From contig NC_009440.1 in the NCBI RefSeq assembly GCF_000016605.1, positions 930,001-994,000 of the forward strand: DNA of 64,000 nucleotides. The letters are read 5' to 3'. The notes beneath the pieces were generated by a model. That model was not told the DNA's origin, ran no database searches, and saw nothing but the letters and a program-made list of their open reading frames with translations. Below are positions 1-9,228 of this stretch, in pieces (within the stretch, counting starts at the first letter, position 1; every line of letters begins with the position of its first letter). The translations under genes were made by a program, and so were the position numbers. The DNA is from Metallosphaera sedula DSM 5348. Lineage in GTDB: Archaea > Thermoproteota > Thermoprotei_A > Sulfolobales > Sulfolobaceae.

Positions 1-1158
1 TACGTCTCATATGAACAGGTACCGCTCCTCTGGGATTACGCCGAGGAATACGTACTCTTTGATAACTACTTCTCTCCCACCCTATCCGTGACTGTACCCA
101 ACAGGATTGCATACATTACAGGTTTTCCCACTCAGGTTGAGAGCGACGCCCCTCAATTTGGGTTAATACCTCTTAACGAGTCTATCCTTTACCAGCTCAC
201 GGAGAACAATGTAAGTTGGGGCTGGTACGAATACGGTTACTCCAAGGACTTTCAGATACTATCCCCTGATCTTTACCTTGGATACAACAACACGGCACCC
301 CTGCCCGTTAGCCTCTTGAAGGGAGCGAATCAGTGGAACTCGCACTATCACGACCTTTCAGACTTTCTGGCTGAGGCTAGAAACGGGTCTCTTCCATCAG
401 TCTCATACGTCATGTTCACGGGTCCCATGGGGTATGACGATCACGTGCCCGGTTACGATATGCATCCTCCCTACAATACCACACTCGCTATGCTCATGCT
501 CTCCACAGTGATCAACGCCGTGATGACGGGGCCAGACTGGAACTCCACTGTGATTTTCATCACCTTCGACGAAGGCGGAGGATACTACGATCCAGTCCCT
601 CCACCAATAGTTAATGGGTTCGGTCTCGCCAATACTCCAACAATATCCAAGATATTACCGGGTTACTTCACCCTAGGGCAGAGGATCCCGCTCCTTATGG
701 TTTCGCCCTACTCCAAGGAGGGATTCGTGGACAACTACACCGCTTCGGGCTACTCAATCCTTGCCTTCATTGACTACAACTGGCATCTTCCCTACCTGAA
801 CCCCATAGTGAAGGAGTTCGGACCAGAGTCAATCCTTTACGGGCTTAACTTCACTGCTCCAAGGCCTCCCCTGGTCCTGACCCCTGAGAACTGGAGTTAT
901 CCGGTTCCCCTACAGTATCCAATTCACTACGGCTACGTGGCAACCATTAACAATAACTACAGCATCTACAACGCGATCTACCACGATAAGCAGATGGGCA
1001 ACTACACGCCCCCGCAGTACTTCCTTGAGGGCAACGTGGTGCAAGGCGGGGTTCAGGAAGCCACGGGCTCCTCGGCTGGTTTCCCAACCCTCCTCCTGTG
1101 GATTCCAGTCCTCCTCATCATCATAGCCGTGGGAGTCCTCCTGGAGAGGCGTAAGTGA
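1..1158 (+). CDS. Secreted, membrane-anchored phosphoesterase (PF04185 family), 5' partial
   Basis: C-terminal part of a phospholipase C/acid-phosphatase-type phosphoesterase. The frame is open from base 1 and reads YVSYEQVPLLWDYAEEY, matching the middle of the complete paralogue at 28934-30289, so the signal peptide and first metal motif lie off the window. Visible are the metal-site-like motif FDEGGGYYD, many N-x-S/T sequons and a C-terminal membrane helix ending in ERRK, implying an enzyme outside the membrane anchored by its C terminus. Compared with the paralogue it carries roughly 20 extra residues between the FDEGGG motif and LGQRIPLL. The family hydrolyses phosphate esters; the substrate is unknown. 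The first ATG in view (88) is internal. Confidence 0.88.
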   Translation, partial: YVSYEQVPLLWDYAEEYVLFDNYFSPTLSVTVPNRIAYITGFPTQVESDAPQFGLIPLNESILYQLTENNVSWGWYEYGYSKDFQILSPDLYLGYNNTAPLPVSLLKGANQWNSHYHDLSDFLAEARNGSLPSVSYVMFTGPMGYDDHVPGYDMHPPYNTTLAMLMLSTVINAVMTGPDWNSTVIFITFDEGGGYYDPVPPPIVNGFGLANTPTISKILPGYFTLGQRIPLLMVSPYSKEGFVDNYTASGYSILAFIDYNWHLPYLNPIVKEFGPESILYGLNFTAPRPPLVLTPENWSYPVPLQYPIHYGYVATINNNYSIYNAIYHDKQMGNYTPPQYFLEGNVVQGGVQEATGSSAGFPTLLLWIPVLLIIIAVGVLLERRK

Positions 1159-1248
1159 ACTATATAGAGTATCGAGTCTATGTAGAACTATATTTTTTAC
1201 TAATTCTATATGTGCAAACCCTATTTTTCTGAACACGTCTTACCGCGC

Positions 1249-2085
1249 ATGAACTACGTCTTAGTTGGTATAGTTCTCGGTCTAGTTCAAGGAATCAGTG
1301 AGTGGTTGCCCATTAGCAGTAAAACCCAGGTCTTGATAGCCTCAACCTTTCTCCTGGGCTTACCCTTCTCCCTGGCATACGCCTTCGGCCTCTTCATGGA
1401 GATTGGAACCATTTTCGCTGCGGTGATATACTTCAGGCGAGAGATAGTTAGGCTGGTGAAGGCCCTGGTGGGTAGGGGAACATCGCAGGACGTCAAGTTG
1501 CTCAAGTTCGTCGTAGTCATTACGCTGATAACGGGGATGATCGGTGTTCCGCTCTACCTTTTCGTGATAAACTTGGTCACGTCTGCGGTCGTGGGAATTC
1601 CCATGACTGTCCTTGGGGTAATCCTAGTCTTGGATGGGATAGTGATCTACTTAACAAGGAAGAGATATGTTCCCAGAAGAGGGTTGAATGAACTCACGTG
1701 GAGAGACATGGTGATCGTGGGGATAGCTCAGGGGTTGGCAGCGCTCCCGGGAGTTAGCAGATCTGGGATGACCACCTCAGCCATGATCCTCCTAGGGGTA
1801 AAACCAGAGGAAGCGTTCAGGCTCTCCTTCCTTTCCTTGATTCCGGCTGCGCTCGGAGCAATAGGTGTCACCGTGATATTTAGTAAGGCTGAGGTAGTGC
1901 AAGCCGTCCACCTCATAAATGTGACAGGACTTGCCGTATCCATGATAGTTGCCACGGGAATTAGCTTGGTTCTCATTGACGCGCTCCTCAAGTTCGCGAG
2001 ATCAGGTAGAGTCCTCATCCTGGTATTTAGCCTAGGAGTGCTCGCGATCATTAGTGGGATACTTAGCTCGATCTTTGGAGGTTAA
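1249..2085 (+). CDS. uppP: Undecaprenyl-diphosphatase family protein (UppP/BacA)
   Basis: Integral membrane polyprenyl-diphosphate phosphatase, expected to recycle the dolichyl/undecaprenyl-type lipid carrier used in glycosylation. Both family signatures are present: GLVQGISEWLPISSKTQ near the N terminus and PGVSRSGMT in the second half, within about eight hydrophobic segments. An in-frame ATG exists at 1210, but family alignment favours 1249 (MNYVLVGIVLGL), because the 13 extra residues are polar and unlike the usual N terminus. It follows the phosphoesterase by about 90 bases with its own A+T-rich promoter region. Confidence 0.9.
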   Translation: MNYVLVGIVLGLVQGISEWLPISSKTQVLIASTFLLGLPFSLAYAFGLFMEIGTIFAAVIYFRREIVRLVKALVGRGTSQDVKLLKFVVVITLITGMIGVPLYLFVINLVTSAVVGIPMTVLGVILVLDGIVIYLTRKRYVPRRGLNELTWRDMVIVGIAQGLAALPGVSRSGMTTSAMILLGVKPEEAFRLSFLSLIPAALGAIGVTVIFSKAEVVQAVHLINVTGLAVSMIVATGISLVLIDALLKFARSGRVLILVFSLGVLAIISGILSSIFGG

Positions 2086-2126
2086 GAGTTCCATCGGGAG
2101 ATAGGAAATCTCCCTCAACTCTCAAA

Positions 2127-2137
2127 CTTTTAATTTT
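2127..2137 (+). promoter_or_regulatory. TATA box for htpX
   Basis: CTTTTAATTTT centred about 25 bases upstream of the ATG at 2156. This places transcription initiation at or next to the start codon (leaderless mRNA). Confidence 0.6.
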
Positions 2138-2155
2138 AGCCAACGAACTAATTCC

Positions 2156-3088
2156 ATGAGCGTTAAGGGAAGGCTCCTCACTAGCATGGGGTTTGCACTA
2201 ATCCTCACCGTGGTGTCAGAGGCCCTCATCCTTCTGGTTATATCCTCAGCCCTCAGGATCTCGCTCGTCTTAGTTTTCCCTCTACTCTTCGTGTTCTGGT
2301 TATTTCAATGGCTAATCTCACCTTACCTTGTGGGAAGGGGAGGAATAGAGATTCATTCAAGCGACCCAGAGTATGGCTGGTTAGTACAGATGGTGAGGGA
2401 GGTGGCGCTCGCGTCGAGGATATCCCCACCTAGGGTTTTCCTCGTGGATGCTCCCTATCCCAACGCCTTCGCCTATGGAAATAGCGTAAGCGGGAAAAGG
2501 GTGGGAATAACCATACCTCTCCTTCAGATCTTAGACGTGAATGAACTCAGGGCTGTAATAGCCCATGAGGTGGGTCACCTGAAACATAGGGACGTGGAAA
2601 TTGGGATGACCCTAGGCTTGATACCTACTGCCCTGGGTTACATTAGCACCCTCCTCATGAACTTCGGGTTTTTCGCAATACTCTTAGCAGGAGACGAATT
2701 TGAGCTTCTATTTGCCCTACTTGCCTTGGCCCTTGGTTTTATCCTTCTAGTTGCCACGTTAACTCTTCAGGTCTTTGTCCTATGGTTCAATAGGCTGAGG
2801 GAATCCTATGCCGACTACAACTCGTATGAGGTCCTAGGTGAGGGATCGAGCGCCCTTGCCACTGCTCTGGCAAAGATAGAGCTATACATGCAGAAAATTA
2901 GACTGGACCCCTTCACTGGGATCATTGTGACGGCAGCCCCGGTCAGGGTCGAGAGCCAGGAACCTCTCCTCGTTGTGAGGGAGTGGCTCAACAAGAAGGT
3001 GAGCGTCTTCACGGACATACTTTCCACACATCCACATCCGGCCAGGAGAGTCCAGATGCTGTATAGGCTAATCAGGGAAGGCGGTTAA
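2156..3088 (+). CDS. htpX: HtpX-type membrane zinc metalloprotease (M48)
   Basis: Membrane-bound M48 peptidase for quality control of membrane proteins. The zinc site is HEVGHLKHRD (HExxH, roughly residues 138-147), with the third ligand in RESYADY (ExxAD) about 80 residues later. Two hydrophobic hairpins flank the catalytic part: residues 10-60 and about 160-215. Length (310) is normal for the family. The ATG at 2156 sits the right distance behind a TATA box for a leaderless message. It is probably a single-gene unit between uppP and a separately promoted transporter. Confidence 0.92.
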   Translation: MSVKGRLLTSMGFALILTVVSEALILLVISSALRISLVLVFPLLFVFWLFQWLISPYLVGRGGIEIHSSDPEYGWLVQMVREVALASRISPPRVFLVDAPYPNAFAYGNSVSGKRVGITIPLLQILDVNELRAVIAHEVGHLKHRDVEIGMTLGLIPTALGYISTLLMNFGFFAILLAGDEFELLFALLALALGFILLVATLTLQVFVLWFNRLRESYADYNSYEVLGEGSSALATALAKIELYMQKIRLDPFTGIIVTAAPVRVESQEPLLVVREWLNKKVSVFTDILSTHPHPARRVQMLYRLIREGG

Positions 3089-3199
3089 TTCGCACGGTTT
3101 TGGTGGAGGATCAATCACTTAAGCTCCCTTGAGTTCTTACTAACAGTTTAGTGGTAATACGATATCCTCTAAACTTTTTAGAGATCACATTCGTAAACC

Positions 3200-3210
3200 T
3201 TTAAAATATA
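3200..3210 (+). promoter_or_regulatory. TATA box for MFS gene
   Basis: TTTAAAATATA centred about 24 bases before the ATG at 3229, supporting leaderless transcription and that start. Confidence 0.6.
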
Positions 3211-3228
3211 AGCAGTTCTTATGACTCG

Positions 3229-4542
3229 ATGGATCCAAATCTTCCCAGTAAGAACCTGGACAAATTCTCCTGGTCCAAGGTTCATACCTTCGCCTTCATA
3301 GCTTTCTCTGCCGGATTTTTCCTAGAGGCTTACATTTTTGGTATGGCCTCCATAGCAACTGGCTGGGTAAGCGTTCCTAAGTTCCTCACGAGCACTCTCC
3401 TGGCATGGGCACCCCTCTGGCTAATCATAGGGATTATGGTGACCGGTCCCCTTTCCGATAGACTTGGCAGGAAGACCATGTTCTACATCACCATGGCCTT
3501 ATATGGGGTTGGCGCAGTGGGACTGGTTTTCAGCGGGACCTACTATCTAATCCTTCTTTTCCTTGCCATGATGCTCTTCGCCGCTGGGGGTGAGATGAAC
3601 ACAATCATGGTCGCGACCCACGAGATAATGCCCAGGAAACACAGGAGCAAGGCCTTCTTCCTGGAGCTCAACTTCATTAACGTTGGAGGTTTCGTACTAG
3701 GTCTCGTGGGTTACCTGGTTCAGAACCAATCGGTGTTTTTCCAGAGACTCATGATAGGTGTCACAGTCCTCATAGTCCTCGTGGTTCTGATGTACACCAG
3801 GCTCAAGATTCCCGAGTCCATACGGTGGCTCGAGAAACAGGGTAGACTTGAAGACGCGGACAAGGAAATCAAGAAGTACTTCGGAGATATAAAGATAATA
3901 TCGCAGGATGAATTGAGGCCAAAGATCACGGTTAAGAAGCTTCCCATGTGGTTTAAGCTCCTGGTCGTAATCCTGGTTGCGGCTGCCAACACCATCGGTT
4001 ACGGTCTCATGACCTACGTCCTGGGGCCCTACTACTTTCCGAGTCAGACTGCCATGATCATACTAGTGACCAACCTAGCTGAGATGCTTGTGGGACTGGT
4101 GATAGGCGTGTTCGCTGACTCCCTGAGCAGGAAACTACTCCTCCTCATCTCCTTTGTGGGGGCGACGGGATTCACGTTTCTGATCATGGGGACAATACCC
4201 ATGTGGAGCAAGAGTCTGACCCTATTCTACTCTCTACTGGTGTTGCTAAACGTGTTCGTAGGGATCTCCTATCTTACGGAAGATGCCCTCAAGAGCGAGA
4301 TCTGGCCTACCCTCAAGAGGGGTACAATAACGGCGGTGGCAAGGTTCATATCCATTGGAGCTTACATTCCCACGATTTACCTTACAAGTAACTTCAGCAT
4401 TTTCCAGTACACTCTGTTCAACGGGCTAGTATGGGCAGTGGGTATGGTAGCAGCCATATTATGGTTCGTGAAGGGGTATGAGACCGGTAAGGGAATCAGT
4501 GTCGATGAAATTTCGGAGGAAGTAGAAGGAACGAAGGTGTGA
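3229..4542 (+). CDS. MFS transporter (sugar-transporter-like)
   Basis: Twelve-segment major facilitator of 437 residues. The loop between helices 2 and 3 has DRLGRKTMF, the MFS signature, and a second, weaker copy (ADSLSRKLLLL) starts the C-terminal half. A polar central loop around residues 195-245 separates the halves. Typical of Sulfolobales general-substrate MFS proteins; the substrate cannot be read from sequence. A T-rich run follows the stop codon, and the gene converges with the membrane protein at 4653-5186. Confidence 0.85.
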   Translation: MDPNLPSKNLDKFSWSKVHTFAFIAFSAGFFLEAYIFGMASIATGWVSVPKFLTSTLLAWAPLWLIIGIMVTGPLSDRLGRKTMFYITMALYGVGAVGLVFSGTYYLILLFLAMMLFAAGGEMNTIMVATHEIMPRKHRSKAFFLELNFINVGGFVLGLVGYLVQNQSVFFQRLMIGVTVLIVLVVLMYTRLKIPESIRWLEKQGRLEDADKEIKKYFGDIKIISQDELRPKITVKKLPMWFKLLVVILVAAANTIGYGLMTYVLGPYYFPSQTAMIILVTNLAEMLVGLVIGVFADSLSRKLLLLISFVGATGFTFLIMGTIPMWSKSLTLFYSLLVLLNVFVGISYLTEDALKSEIWPTLKRGTITAVARFISIGAYIPTIYLTSNFSIFQYTLFNGLVWAVGMVAAILWFVKGYETGKGISVDEISEEVEGTKV

Positions 4543-4550
4543 ACCAGTTC

Positions 4551-4566
4551 CCTTTTTTGTTCTTGT
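4551..4566 (+). terminator. Possible T-rich archaeal terminator
   Basis: CCTTTTTTGTTCTTGT lies about ten bases past the stop codon of the MFS gene. Archaeal termination commonly uses such oligo-T runs without a hairpin. Confidence 0.45.
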
Positions 4567-4652
4567 CTAATTTTCCTTATCCTGATATCTCTTCACGTTT
4601 TCTCCTTTAGATTATGTACTGTATATAGCTTCACGTTAAAGGCATCCATACG

Positions 4653-5186
4653 TTACCTTGAGGGTGTAGTAACCTTGCCCTTCGTCAGCAACATTATTAT
4701 CCCAACCATTTTCACAATGTCCCCCACAATGGAGACTACACCAGCGTGGAAGAGGTACAGGGGAAGCCCTGCGGTGAAGATCACGGCACCCCAGAAGAAA
4801 AGCGACGAGTACAACCTGGATATCTGATTTGCAGTTAGGTAAATGGAGATTCCAGCTATTGGCTCCAGAGTGTAACCAGCTACTATTACCTCAATCCCCA
4901 GGAAACTGTGGAGGAACGCGAGTATTAACCCAACAAGGGTTATTACGATCGCTGAAACTGCGAAATAGTCCATTATCCATTGCTTCTGAAGTTTACTCCT
5001 ATGATAACTTAAAAAGGAGGGGATGGCCACTGCCCAGACCACGGTCATTATCCCCAGAAACGTGGGGGAGAGGGCGTACCCTATCCCGTTCAACTCAAGG
5101 AGAACTAGCCCGTAAAGTATCACTAGGGATGCGATCAAGCTTATCACGTTACCTTGAAACAGGAACTTCCTATCCATATGATTCAT
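4653..5186 (-). CDS. Hypothetical multi-pass membrane protein
   Basis: 177 residues with about five hydrophobic segments (near 12-30, 40-58, 73-92, 95-115 and 133-165). I do not recognise the family, and there are no obvious catalytic motifs. The start is either Met1 (5186) or Met4 (5177). It is divergent from the acyl-CoA ligase, whose promoter lies in the roughly 80-base gap, and convergent with the MFS transporter. Codon use is like that of its neighbours, so it is likely a real chromosomal gene. Confidence 0.7.
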   Translation of the reverse strand: MNHMDRKFLFQGNVISLIASLVILYGLVLLELNGIGYALSPTFLGIMTVVWAVAIPSFLSYHRSKLQKQWIMDYFAVSAIVITLVGLILAFLHSFLGIEVIVAGYTLEPIAGISIYLTANQISRLYSSLFFWGAVIFTAGLPLYLFHAGVVSIVGDIVKMVGIIMLLTKGKVTTPSR

Positions 5187-5237
5187 TTAACGTAAAAGAA
5201 CTTAAACTAGTGGTAAACTCAACTTTTCAGAGGGTCA

Positions 5238-5246
5238 CTTTTTAAG
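5238..5246 (+). promoter_or_regulatory. TATA box for acyl-CoA ligase gene
   Basis: CTTTTTAAG centred 26 bases upstream of the ATG at 5268. A leaderless transcript is expected. Confidence 0.6.
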
Positions 5247-5267
5247 CCATGAGGAGTTCACGACTCA

Positions 5268-6764
5268 ATGATTAGAGGCCCAATTTTACCCGACCTCAGA
5301 CCTAGAACCCAGAGCGATATCCTAGAGTCCTCTGGGGAAGGCGTGGCCATAAACTTCCTTGGCAACAGGATAAGTTACCCCGAGCTGAGGGGAATGGTGG
5401 AGAGCGTTTCCTCCCAACTGGAAATTGGCCGGGGAGACGTGGTAATCCTCTCCACCCAGAACATACCGCAGTTCGTCATTGCCGAGTACGCGGTGTGGAG
5501 GAAGGGAGGGATTGTGTTGCCCGTTAATCCCAGTTACACGCAAGCTGAACTGGACTACTTGGCAAGGGACTCTGGGGCGAAGCTCGTGATCGCGTCATGT
5601 GAGTCCAACGTTCCCTCGAACTTGCCTGTGATCAGGACCAATCCTCACACCTTTCACAAGGTGGAAGGGTGGAATATCCCGGACTGCGAAGAGGAACTCA
5701 ACCTCAAGTCGGGGAGAGGGGACAGGGTGAACTACTCCCCCCAAGAGGTCGCGGTCCTGATGTACACCTCGGGAACAACGGGGAAGCCCAAGGGAGTTCC
5801 GATTACGCACTCCAACCTTTACGCCTCCTCTCTCATCTACGTGAGGTGGTTCCAGTTCACGGGACGGGACAAGGTCCTTGGGATCGCACCATTCTTCCAC
5901 GTGACTGGGCAGGTCTTCCACGTGACCACGCCCGTGATGGCTGGGTCGCAGATAGTAGCAACTTTCAGGTTCGATCCCAGGTCAGCACTTAGGACAGTTC
6001 AAGAGGAGAGGACCACGGTAACCATGAGCGTTGCCACAGCGTATAGGGCCATGCTCAACTCCTACTCTGGGGAAGACCTAACGTCGATGAGGTTATGGTC
6101 CTCTGGCGGGATGCCAATGCCTCGAGCCCTAGAGGAGGAGTGGAAAAGGTTGACAGGTTCCTGGATCTATATGGCCTGGGGCCTCACGGAGACCACATCA
6201 CCGGCCACGCTGTGGCCTTACCCCTACTCAGGCGAGCTACCGGTTAACGAAATGGGTGTAGTGAGCTCTGGGATGCCCGTGTACAACACAGAGATCGAGT
6301 TGGAGGACGGCGAGCTCCTGGTGAGGGGTCCTCAAGTCGTGAAGGGTTACTGGAAACAGGAGGAGTTCAAGGACGGATGGCTTCACACAGGGGACATTGG
6401 CGAGATAAGAGATGGTTGGGTTTACGTAATAGACAGGAAGAAGGATGTCATAGTTACCTCGGGCTTCAAGGTAATGCCGAGAGAGGTGGAGGAAGTTCTT
6501 CATCTTCACCCTGGGGTTGACGAGGCAGTTGTCGTGGGTATACCGGACGAGTACAGGGGCGAGCGGGTAGTAGCCTTCGTGAAACCTAGACCGGGAGCCA
6601 AACTGAACCTCGAGGAACTTAAAGAGTTCTGTAGGACAAGGCTAGCCCCATACAAGGTCCCCAGAGAGATCAGACTTGTGGACGAGATTCCGAAGACAGG
6701 TTCAGGCAAGATTATGAGGAGAGCCTTCAAGGAGGAGAGGTCACCAAGTCATAGTAACAGTTAA
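5268..6764 (+). CDS. AMP-dependent acyl-CoA synthetase/ligase
   Basis: Adenylate-forming enzyme converting a carboxylic acid, ATP and CoA to acyl-CoA, AMP and PPi. Motifs in order: the phosphate loop YTSGTTGKPKG (about residues 166-176), WGLTETTSPAT (A5-like), GWLHTGDIG (A7), the hinge DRKKDVIVTSGFKV (A8) and the C-terminal catalytic lysine motif PKTGSGKIMRR (A10). At 498 residues it is a compact, medium/long-chain acyl or aryl ligase type, shorter than acetyl-CoA or 3-hydroxypropionyl-CoA synthetases. The substrate is not resolved. It is monocistronic as far as can be seen. Confidence 0.9.
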   Translation: MIRGPILPDLRPRTQSDILESSGEGVAINFLGNRISYPELRGMVESVSSQLEIGRGDVVILSTQNIPQFVIAEYAVWRKGGIVLPVNPSYTQAELDYLARDSGAKLVIASCESNVPSNLPVIRTNPHTFHKVEGWNIPDCEEELNLKSGRGDRVNYSPQEVAVLMYTSGTTGKPKGVPITHSNLYASSLIYVRWFQFTGRDKVLGIAPFFHVTGQVFHVTTPVMAGSQIVATFRFDPRSALRTVQEERTTVTMSVATAYRAMLNSYSGEDLTSMRLWSSGGMPMPRALEEEWKRLTGSWIYMAWGLTETTSPATLWPYPYSGELPVNEMGVVSSGMPVYNTEIELEDGELLVRGPQVVKGYWKQEEFKDGWLHTGDIGEIRDGWVYVIDRKKDVIVTSGFKVMPREVEEVLHLHPGVDEAVVVGIPDEYRGERVVAFVKPRPGAKLNLEELKEFCRTRLAPYKVPREIRLVDEIPKTGSGKIMRRAFKEERSPSHSNS

Positions 6765-7069
6765 CCTTGGGTTTATGGACTGAAGGCCTGCTTAGGGAAC
6801 ATAACCTAAAAGTTTCACACGGAAACTTGTTCATGAAGGCCCTACTGGCTAAATATGTCCATAGGATGGGTTGAAAGACCTCGCTTACCCAGAGGAACCC
6901 CTTGAAGACTTCACCGGTCTCCTGTACATTCTGGATATTTCTATCTAGAATTTACAACATTATATAGTTCAGACATTCTATTAAGATCACAAGGGCAAGC
7001 AACAGGCATGATTCATCAAGTCAAGGGTAAGCCTATCCTGGCTTTCATCAAGTGATCGACTCCTAGACT
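6765..7069. other. Intergenic region between convergent genes, no gene seen
   Basis: Lies between the acyl-CoA ligase and the end of the ATPase gene. Only a 13-codon ATG frame beginning at 6834 is visible. I see no conserved product, no tRNA-like fold and no insertion-element ends. Confidence 0.5.
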
Positions 7070-8323
7070 TCACAGAGTGTTGTAGTCTCTCAGCAAGAAC
7101 TGATACAAGGGGATTACCCTTATCTCCATGCCCTCATGCTTGATTGTCTCCCTTAAATCCCAGCTGACAACTATTAGCTCCTTGGCCCTTGTTAGCTCGT
7201 GACCCCTGATTAACCCCCTTATTTCCCTCTCCTCTACTACATCGCTAGCATAGGTAACCTGAATCAGTCGAGAGTTTAACTCATCGTAAAAGTCGACCTC
7301 GAAACCGTTCCTAACGTAGTATAAATGATCTGTACCCTGAAGTTCTCTCACGAGCTTGATAGCCACCAGGTTCTCCATTATTCTACCCTTGTCCTTTCCT
7401 TTTATGGCTACGCTTGAAATTATTCCAGGATCTACAACGTAAACCTTCTTGTTGTATGTTAGCCTTTGCTTTAGCTTCTCGCCGTACCTTGGTAGAAAGA
7501 AGATTAGGTATGCCTCACTCAACCCATTAGCCCACATCTCCACGGTAACCTTGTTCAGACCCAGGACTTTAGCTAAAGAGGAGAGCGAGACCTCATTGGA
7601 GTAGTAGGAGACTAGTGTCCTGGCAAACTCCCTAAACTTACCTATTTCCCTAATCCTGTATCTCGCTATCACGTCCTTGAAGAGTATGTCATTATAGATG
7701 AAGTTCACCTGTTCCCTGCTCAGAATTAGGGACTCCGGAAATCCTCCCTCCACAATGTAGTTCTCAAGTTCCACCTTCAGTCTGGATACCCTTAACGTGG
7801 AGTAAAAGTCGTTATCTGCAACCTCTTCGCCCTTATATCTCAGGTACTCGCGAAAGGAAAAGGGAAAGAGGATGAAATCGCTGTGTCTACCCGTTAGGGA
7901 TGTAGCTAGCTCACCGGACAAAAGTTTGGAGTTGGTCCCAGTGACGATTACCCTCTTCACATCCCTTAACCTTGAAACGAAGGGCTCCCAGCCCTCTACT
8001 CCTTGTATCTCGTCAAAGATGATGTATTCAACGTCACCGTACAGCTCATGAATACCCTGGAGAACCTTATTCAGTTCCTCTTTCCTGATACCTTTCAATC
8101 TCTCATCTTCGAAGTTTACATACGCGAATTTTTTCCCCTGAAGGAGAAGAGTTGCCAGGGTGGATTTTCCAGCCCTCCTTACTCCTAGGATGGCTAGGGC
8201 GTTTGGGGCCCTCAAGTACTTAAGTAGATCTGGGACGTCCCTCTTCACTATCCTTCCTCTCAATTTATTTTGAAGTATGTCTGACTGATCCACTATGACC
8301 TGCTTAATATCCTCAATATCCAC
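7070..8323 (-). CDS. AAA_14/DUF4143 ATPase
   Basis: P-loop ATPase of the archaeal AAA_14 + DUF4143 architecture. Walker A is GVRRAGKST (residues 47-55) and Walker B is IIFDEIQG. A sensor-like segment starts VTGTNSKLLSGE, followed by SLTGRHSDFILFPFSFREYL, typical of the family. The C-terminal DUF4143 part includes a short helix-turn-helix-like stretch and a nuclease-fold-like EVDFYDE. The start codon is GTG (MDIEDIKQVI), about 26 bases behind an A+T box at 8345-8358 on this strand. The biological role is not established; such genes are multi-copy in Sulfolobales, and this window has two plus one of the related DUF234 type. A strong palindrome sits just upstream. Confidence 0.85.
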   Translation of the reverse strand: MDIEDIKQVIVDQSDILQNKLRGRIVKRDVPDLLKYLRAPNALAILGVRRAGKSTLATLLLQGKKFAYVNFEDERLKGIRKEELNKVLQGIHELYGDVEYIIFDEIQGVEGWEPFVSRLRDVKRVIVTGTNSKLLSGELATSLTGRHSDFILFPFSFREYLRYKGEEVADNDFYSTLRVSRLKVELENYIVEGGFPESLILSREQVNFIYNDILFKDVIARYRIREIGKFREFARTLVSYYSNEVSLSSLAKVLGLNKVTVEMWANGLSEAYLIFFLPRYGEKLKQRLTYNKKVYVVDPGIISSVAIKGKDKGRIMENLVAIKLVRELQGTDHLYYVRNGFEVDFYDELNSRLIQVTYASDVVEEREIRGLIRGHELTRAKELIVVSWDLRETIKHEGMEIRVIPLYQFLLRDYNTL

Positions 8324-8768
8324 AGGGTATATTCGGGACAGCGTTAATATGGTTTATTGTACTATACCAAGTTATCGAGAAGTTGGTATAGTATACTATA
8401 CCAAGTCATCTTATATACTCCTATGACATCGCCTTGTATGGCAACAATAGGGCACTACCCAAGATAGGTTTGAAACGTGATAACCCACTACTTTTGGTTA
8501 TAAATGTCGTGACTGAGGAACAGCAATTACATATAGATAACGCGACCTAAGGCCAGACATGGGAAACTTACCTAGTTCCTAACCCCAAACATAAAGGAGA
8601 AGGAGTGGCATAAACTAAACAATCGCTGGAAACTGAAAACCATTTTACAAACCCAAGGACACTCTACCTTATCACTGATAATTTTTTAAGTAAAACAATG
8701 TTCGTTTTAAATGAAATTAATAGAAAAGTTTAAATTCTTTGAAGTGTAGAGAATAGCAGTGAACCCTG
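8324..8768. other. Divergent intergenic region, ATPase promoter and UspA upstream region
   Basis: The left end contains the ATPase promoter (A+T box 8345-8358 read on the minus strand) and the operator repeats at 8360-8404. The rest is A+T-rich with no frame I can support, and it presumably contains the uspA promoter near 8690-8750. Confidence 0.6.
8360..8404. promoter_or_regulatory. Operator: 22-bp perfect palindrome plus half site
   Basis: The half site TACTATACCAA (8360-8370) is followed by TTGGTATAGTA directly joined to its reverse complement (8383-8404), a perfect 22-bp palindrome. The array lies immediately upstream of the minus-strand TATA-like box of the ATPase gene, the usual place for an archaeal activator or autoregulator site. 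A self-complementary DNA site of this length is what a dimeric DNA-binding protein would use; which protein is unknown. Confidence 0.75.
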
Positions 8769-9185
8769 TTGTATAAAAAGCTTCTAGTTGGATATGATGG
8801 ATCGGAGCAAGCCAGGAAGGCGTTGCTCCACGCTATCCAACTGGCTAAGCTTCACTCCTCAAAGGTGGTTGCGGTCGAGGCAATAGACTCTGATCACTTC
8901 GTGATCGAGGGCTATTACAGGGAGGATCACGTCAAGATTAAGGAGAGGATAATGGCCCACACCGAGGACATCAAGAGGATATCTCACGAGCATGGAATTG
9001 ACGTGGAGTTCAAGGTGGCTAGGGGTCCACCTGATCAGGTGATCTCGAAGTTCGCTGAGGAGGAAGACGTTGACCTGATAGTGTTAGGCACCAGGGGATT
9101 TAAGGGACTTAAGAAGGTTTTTCTCGGGAGCGTTAGCTCGTCGGTTGCCGAGAGGACCAAGAGGCCGGTCCTAGTCGTGAAGTGA
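8769..9185 (+). CDS. Universal stress protein (UspA family)
   Basis: Single-domain 138-residue Usp. It starts KKLLVGYDGSEQARKAL and ends with GTRGFKGLKKVFLGSVSSSV, which satisfies the G-x2-G-x9-G-S ATP-binding motif, so this is an ATP-binding subtype. The start codon appears to be TTG at 8769 (protein YKKLLVGYDG); no in-frame ATG gives the conserved N terminus. Cytosolic and probably dimeric. The role is stress or energy signalling by family precedent only. Confidence 0.9.
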   Translation: MYKKLLVGYDGSEQARKALLHAIQLAKLHSSKVVAVEAIDSDHFVIEGYYREDHVKIKERIMAHTEDIKRISHEHGIDVEFKVARGPPDQVISKFAEEEDVDLIVLGTRGFKGLKKVFLGSVSSSVAERTKRPVLVVK

Positions 9186-9199
9186 GAACTTGGAATAAG

Positions 9200-9207
9200 T
9201 TTATATC
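9200..9207 (+). promoter_or_regulatory. TATA box for thermopsin gene
   Basis: TTTATATC centred about 26 bases upstream of the ATG at 9229, implying a leaderless message. Confidence 0.65.
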
Positions 9208-9228
9208 ACGTTCTCAATACTAATCCTC

